A DNA stretch of 21,349 nt, from the NCBI GenBank assembly GCA_003427395.1, contig BFEA01000001.1, positions 3,255,172-3,276,520 of the forward strand, in the 5' to 3' direction. The DNA comes from Chara braunii (lineage: Eukaryota; Streptophyta; Charophyceae; Charales; Characeae). Both the position numbers and the translations under genes were made by a program. The notes under the pieces are model-generated. The model saw only the letters and a program-made list of their open reading frames with translations. It did no database searches and was not told where the DNA came from. The number at the start of each line of letters is the position of its first letter. The first letter of the stretch is position 1. Shown in pieces: positions 16,805 through 21,349 of the stretch.

Positions 16805-16831
16805 TTTTTTTTTTTTTTTTTTTTTTTTTTT
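16805..16831. repeat. T27 homopolymer
   Basis: Uninterrupted T run, possibly the tail of a minus-strand retroposed sequence. Nothing recognisable is attached to it. Confidence 0.95.
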
Positions 16832-17376
16832 CCCAACGGGCCCAGTGCCCAAGGCTGATATTATCGATGAGAAAATTGAGGCCGGGGTCCTCACAGTCTA
16901 CCTGGAAGAACCGAACAGAACCTGCTGAGAACCGGGCTCAGCGTCCCTCGTGTGATGAAGACGATTATAATGATGATGATTGTAGTGATGGTGATGATTG
17001 TAAAACAGAGGATTAATCTATCAAAAGACCACAGAGAACTATACTATAACAGCAATCCTGATTTTACCAACCCTAAGCAACTCCTTGCCAGCTATGAGAC
17101 AACCTCCAAAAGACAATAACATCCAAGCAAAGCATCAACCATAGTTATCATGTTCTCGCCACCTAGACTATTGCCCTACCAACCCCCGCACGTTCCTGCA
17201 ACCCCCCCTAGTCTTCTTCTTCTCACGACGAGCCGACGTCCTCCCCCACATAGCTCGCAAGATGAAGAACAGTCGTCAGATGGGCTTTAGTTTGGTCGCA
17301 CACTTTGATAACTATAGGTGACCTTGCATGGTCCCACGACGAGTAGTAGGTTGTTCTGGCGGCTCCGCCCCTACAC
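16832..17376. other. unassigned sequence, probably the 5' part of dispersed repeat copy B
   Basis: A GATGAT-rich tract (16955-17000) precedes copy B, as the decamer repeat precedes copy A. The block CTCACGACGAGCCGAC...AGATGAAGA at 17222-17267 is matched at 19757-19802, supporting a longer family unit. No gene is called. Confidence 0.45.
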
Positions 17377-17876
17377 CACTGGATTACCTTCCACCCTCGA
17401 CAATCTCGAGATCTCTCTACAAGGCCTAGCGCTCCTACTACCTACAGGTTACAGGGCAACCCCCCAGCATTGGCCGGCGTCGATCTGGCATCGGCATGCC
17501 AGGAGCACAGAACCAGACAACTCTGCTAACGACAGCCTGGATTTTACCATTTCTTGGAACACTGTACCTCATAACAGGAAACCAGAAGTCACCAGTGGTG
17601 AAAGGACAGGAAGCTTGATATTGCATTCAGATGATAAGAAAAGGAAAAATTTCCCCCCTCCCTTCCTTCCTCCATTTCCTCAATTCCCCTGTCCCATCAT
17701 TGCCTCCGCTGAAGAAAAAAGATTAATTAATCCTTCCTCTTCTGCTCCAACTAGGTACAGTCCCACCTCATTTCCCCAGTGGCATACAGTTCCCACCCAA
17801 AGTATACCACTGGTATCCCTTACCCTAATCTGCCCCCGCTGGGATTTAATGCCCAGCTCGAGAATAGAGTATTCAT
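17377..17876. repeat. dispersed repeat family, copy B, left part
   Basis: This aligns with copy A (4195-4745) in the same orientation, starting CACTGGATTACCTTCC. The frame TGLPSTLDNLEISLQG, then LLPTGYRATPQHWP is open here, and a 208-codon frame (17318-17944) runs through, but it continues into an unrelated inserted element, so its length is not meaningful. Copy B is interrupted at 17876 and resumes at 18475. Confidence 0.65.
17869..17876. repeat. left 8-bp target-site duplication of the inserted element
   Basis: GTATTCAT here is repeated at 18475-18482. The next base (C) also matches, so the duplication could be read as 9 bp with the element shifted by one. Confidence 0.72.
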
Positions 17877-18246
17877 CTAGGAAGATTTTCATGACCGGCC
17901 AGTCACCTGGGCGTGACGCCAGGGGGGGTCTGACGCCCGGGTGACCCGGTCATGGCAAAAAAAAAAAAAAAAAAAAAAAATTGGCGGTGGGTTTTTTCCG
18001 CGCTCTCCGAGAGGAGCCCAAATCCGGGCCCTTTTCTTTTCTTGAGTGTTGGCTGTAGAGGGGGGGAAAGGGGAGTGTAAATGAATTTTAAAGGGGCTAA
18101 AGGGGTTTAAAGGGGGGTGCCTTAGTGTGATATGGTGATTTTCTTTTTTTCTTTAGTTCTGTGAGGAATTCTGATGTGACCCTCAGCCAAAAGTTGTTTG
18201 TATTGCAATTCTACCCAACATAATTTTTTTCAGATTTTTTTGGATT

Positions 18247-18281
<35 letters not shown>

Positions 18282-18321
18282 TGCTGAGGCAAAAGTTGTT
18301 TGTTTTTCAATTCTACAAAAA

Positions 18322-18381
<60 letters not shown>

Positions 18382-18474
18382 TGCTGAGGCTGCCCGGGGG
18401 TCATGCCCGGCCGGTCACCCGGTCGCCAATCCGGGCCTGACATCGGGACCCAGACGCCCGGGATATCTCCCTAG
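17877..18474. mobile_element. 598-bp terminal-inverted-repeat element (non-autonomous, hAT- or Mutator-like)
   Basis: The ends are CTAGGAAGATTT (17877) and, inverted, CTAGGGAGATAT (18474): 10 of 12 match. It lies between 8-bp repeats and exactly splits dispersed repeat copy B. Inside are a strong inverted repeat (17890-17914/17933-17954), A24 (17957-17980), T31 (18250-18280) and T56 (18325-18380). A duplicated block (CAAAAGTTGTTTGT, CAATTCTAC) lies at 18189-18213 and 18291-18315, with GTGCTGAGGC at 18281 and 18381. It has no open frame for a transposase. An 8-bp duplication suggests hAT, 9 bp would suggest Mutator; the TIR does not decide it. Confidence 0.72.
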
Positions 18475-18600
18475 GTATTCATCACAATCTGCCCGTGCCC
18501 CCTCCAGGGTTTCACCACCCTCCTAATGAAACCCCTGCAGCGCTGGGCTCTCAGCGTCCAATACCACGTCATCCCACAAGAGAGGTTCAGGATGATAGTA
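18475..18600. repeat. dispersed repeat family, copy B, right part
   Basis: It starts with the second target-site duplication and continues with AATCTGCCC, CCTCCAGGG, CCCTCC and CCCCTGCAG, in the same order as 4650-4700 of copy A. This shows that the 598-bp element is a later insertion. Confidence 0.6.
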
Positions 18601-19720
18601 GTTTTAGAATTATAGAAAAAGACAACATATTCGTCAGAAATATCAGATGAAAATAAGAATGTAGAAAAGTAGCATTCATGCCACTCACAGATGAAAACAG
18701 AAATAGTCAAACAGTAATTTATAACTAGGTTCTTGATAGAAGGACTTGAGAGTAGATATACGTGAAAAATTAAAAACAGATGTATTAATTAGGGATTTTT
18801 GGTATTAAAAATTACAGTTTAGGTTATTAATATGTAATCTAAGATCCAAAGCTAAGATGGTTGAGAATATAATAAGATGTTTAATTAGGATGTTGATTAT
18901 AGATGATAGTATTAAAAATGATGATTGTGATGATGACTATGGATATATTTTTAGATTCTTAGATGAATAATTAGGTAGTTGTAGAAATTCTACGTTGATA
19001 TAGAAAAGGAGACTTCCCCCACCATACCATGAAAACTTATGATGATGCTAATGCTGGGTAAAATCAGTAAAAAGAGACATGAGCGAAATCCCCTTACCCC
19101 CCACCTCACCCAACTCTATTTCTATCATATCTACCTCTCTGTCTCCCCTACCTCTCCCTCATTGTCCTCCTCCCTTACTCGCCCTCGCCCTCTCCCTCCC
19201 TCATCCTCATCACCCTACCATCCCGCACACAAGCCAACCAGCCCTTGCGCAGTGCTGTAACAAACCAGCTGCGGTGAGACAAATGAGCTCGCAGTGTTCC
19301 GTGACGAGTGACGGCCGGTAGGTGAGGACAAAAATCAGGAAGGGGAAAGTAGAAGAGAAGGAAGGAGAAAAGATGAGAGGTAAGAGAATAGAATGGGAAT
19401 AGAGAAAGAGATTTCCTCCCCAAACATCCCTGCTTACCCATTTCACGACACAACTGAAGAAAACGAAAAATTAACGACGATGATGATGAACCCATATCTC
19501 AACACCACTTAAAAAACGATGATGATAATCGTGATGGATGATGATTGTGCTGTTGATGATGATGATCTCAGGTGATTGACGCTCAGCTGAAGCAGAACGG
19601 ACGACGATAGGCTTACGACCTAAAGACGAGTTGAAGTTTACCCTCTTGTGACGAACACTTAGCTGCTCTTGGGCTCCAACTTCAAAGACCTCCGACTCGT
19701 TATCTCCCAACAATCCTCCT
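18601..19720. other. unassigned AT-rich then CT-rich sequence
   Basis: No gene is recognised. 18700-19010 is AT-rich with GATGAT words. 19083-19220 is a pyrimidine-rich tract (CCCTC, CTCTCC). 19478-19567 is another GATGAT tract. Frames here give only low-complexity peptides. Confidence 0.45.
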
Positions 19721-19810
19721 CCCACCACGCGGGGCACACCGAACTCTTCTCCATCTCATGATGAACCGACCATCCTCCACCTAAATTCACAAGATGAAGA
19801 GTACTTGCGA
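19721..19810. repeat. dispersed repeat family, partial copy C
   Basis: 19755-19802 (CTCATGATGAACCGAC, TCCTCC, CAC, ACAAGATGAAGA) aligns with 17220-17267 of copy B. The CACTGGATTACC block that marks copies A and B is absent, so only the left part is present. Confidence 0.5.
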
Positions 19811-20690
19811 TTACTCCTGAAGTACCACTCAAATACCAAGCAATACTCCCCTCCTTTTGGCATGCTAGCCTGCAGCATTACTCTCATGAAGCGCGAAGCA
19901 GAGAGATGGCACTGACGTGCTTTCAAAAGTCAGAGGACATTAAGTGACGAGGTTCAAGCCGTTGATATCCATCCCATATTCCACTCCATGGTCGTCGTAG
20001 ATTTCCGCCACTCATACTCCCTGGTGCTCACCTTCCTGCGCGAGCGTGCGCACGCTGAAGCGTGCATTAACACGCTTCACACACGGACAAGCACCCTTGC
20101 GCAAGCACCCTCGAGTGCAAGCTCTCAAAAACACCCGCGACGTACGAGCACCATCGCGTGCGAACACTCGTGACAGTCGCGCAGATGGGCGGCGCACGTG
20201 CGCCATTCGGACTGTAAAAAAAGATTAACGTCTATCTTGGGATGGCCGACCTCTTGGCCAGTGCTCAGCCCAGTGCTCAGGCCAGTGCCATTTTTCATCA
20301 CTATATATATAATTTTATTCCTGTCCCAATAGATACGTGTTACTAATAAATACAATACTATGCAATCAGACTTGTCTTCACCTCATGTTCAACATGCATA
20401 CATGCAGCTGGCGATGGCAACAGGAACTTCCACAAACGCAGAATCAGCTACAGACTTGAGATGGCGCAGTGCGCTCACACAAAAAACTCAGAGATATGGC
20501 CTTCGGCCAGGAACTCAGCTCAAAAGAACTTGTCACATCACATGGCTATGGCGTCTGAGCGCCGGTCTGGAATTTCCACCTGAACACTGTATCCACCGTC
20601 AGACACTCCCACACACGTACGCACACAACACTTGGATCTACCCGGAATGTCTGCACTCATGCTCACACACTATCTTCTAACTTCTACGCA
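19811..20690. other. unassigned sequence with GC palindromes
   Basis: No gene is recognised. 20043-20056 is a perfect 14-bp palindrome (AGCGTGCGCACGCT). 20056-20079 pairs TGAAGCGTG with CACGCTTCA around CATTAA. 20191-20204 is a second perfect 14-bp palindrome (GGCGCACGTGCGCC). CAGTGCTCAG-type words repeat at 20260-20288. 20305-20318 is a TA-rich run. Confidence 0.55.
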
Positions 20691-20693
20691 TAG

Positions 20694-20792
20694 GCGGCTA
20701 TGGCCGCTGTCATCTTCATCCTCCTAGCGGATATGGCTTCTGTCGTCTTCTTCCTCCAAGCGGCTATGGCCGTTTGCCCTCTTCTACCTTCA
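20694..20792. repeat. 33-bp tandem triplication
   Basis: Units begin GCGGCTATGGCCGCTGTC (20694), GCGGATATGGCTTCTGTC (20727) and GCGGCTATGGCCGTTTGC (20760), each followed by a CTTC/CTCC-rich half. Confidence 0.88.
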
Positions 20793-21273
20793 GGCTTCTT
20801 GCTGACCACTGGTGAACTCAACGCACAAGTCACTTGAGCTGCGCTCCCACGTAGTTCCAGCTATACAGTGGGCTAGGGAAAGTCTGGGGAGCGAATCCTG
20901 GTATCTGCAATATTGCGCGAACTGGGTGAAACCCCTTCAACTAGAATGATGTATGTCTCATGTTTCATGGAATTGAACACCCACAAAAGAAGAAGAATAG
21001 TATATGTTTTAGGAACTATCCTTTCATTTTGATAAGATTCATTTTGGCCAGTCCTCAGGCACCATTTTCTTTTTTCTTTGTTCTGGCACCACGTGTGCTC
21101 CGTCGCCATCGTGCTGCGGTGTTCAGCATTGTGCACATTCAGGCGTGTGATGCACACACGTGCGGGTGCACACACACAGTTGCACCATTCCTGTCATAGT
21201 CTCTCTCTCTCACTCACACGCACGGACGCACACTCTTCCTCTCATAAACCCATGGGGAATCCGCACATGCACA

Positions 21274-21276
<3 letters not shown>
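20793..21276. other. unassigned sequence, CA-rich near the end
   Basis: No gene is recognised. 21130-21185 and 21200-21275 are rich in CACAC, GTGCAC and CTCT words. Confidence 0.4.

Positions 21277-21349
<73 letters not shown>
21277..21349. repeat. (GA)n microsatellite at the window edge
   Basis: A perfect GA dinucleotide run of 73 bases reaches the end of the window. Confidence 0.97.

Noticed and set aside
16855-16900. Resemblance to a vertebrate MIR SINE core (GATGAGAAAATTGAGGC)
   Set aside because: The match is short and not expected in a green alga; chance is likelier.
17318-17944. 208-codon plus-strand open frame
   Set aside because: It runs from dispersed repeat copy B into the inserted inverted-repeat element; the two parts are unrelated.

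Overview
The window looks like nuclear DNA of a streptophyte green alga, plausibly Chara. I infer this from plant-type mitochondrial gene pieces (nad2, mttB/tatC, nad5, trnC-GCA) lying inside a Ty3/Gypsy-like retrotransposon Gag of a kind I associate from memory with Chara braunii. I also rely on the large amount of repeats, SINE-like and terminal-inverted-repeat elements, microsatellites and purine/pyrimidine tracts. No complete, convincing protein gene is present. The long open frames in the middle and right parts are low complexity or antisense shadows.

Layout. 1-2906: a decayed minus-strand retrotransposon gag, cut by a mitochondrial insert of about 1157 bp (103-1259) that carries fragments of nad2, mttB, trnC and nad5. 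2907-5175: AT-rich sequence, a 10-bp tandem repeat, copy A of a dispersed repeat family, and a 56-bp minisatellite. 5176-7360: unassigned sequence, two short direct-repeat pairs, and two diverged U6 snRNA-like sequences 255 bp apart. 7361-12700: gene-free sequence unusually rich in short strong hairpins. It includes an 11-member array of hairpins with a conserved loop and co-varying stems (9451-10346) and three copies of a longer hairpin unit of about 123 bp (10634-10960). 12693-14802: unassigned GC-rich sequence, a 54-bp duplication, a 750-bp polypurine tract and a (GA)n run. 14803-16850: unassigned sequence, a 99-bp inverted-repeat element, and a tRNA-derived SINE with target-site duplication followed by an inverted partial copy. 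16850-19830: copy B of the dispersed family, split by a 598-bp terminal-inverted-repeat element with an 8-bp target duplication, then a partial copy C. 19830-21349: TGCGCA-rich palindromes, a 33-bp triplication, and a terminal (GA)n run.

The strongest candidate for something undescribed is the hairpin array. Its loop is nearly constant while the stems differ from unit to unit by paired, mostly transition changes, including G-T wobbles. That is the pattern expected of selection on folded RNA (or foldback DNA) rather than of simple repeat decay. No gene here can be said to work with another; the window is mainly a record of insertion, nesting and decay plus structured non-coding repeats.
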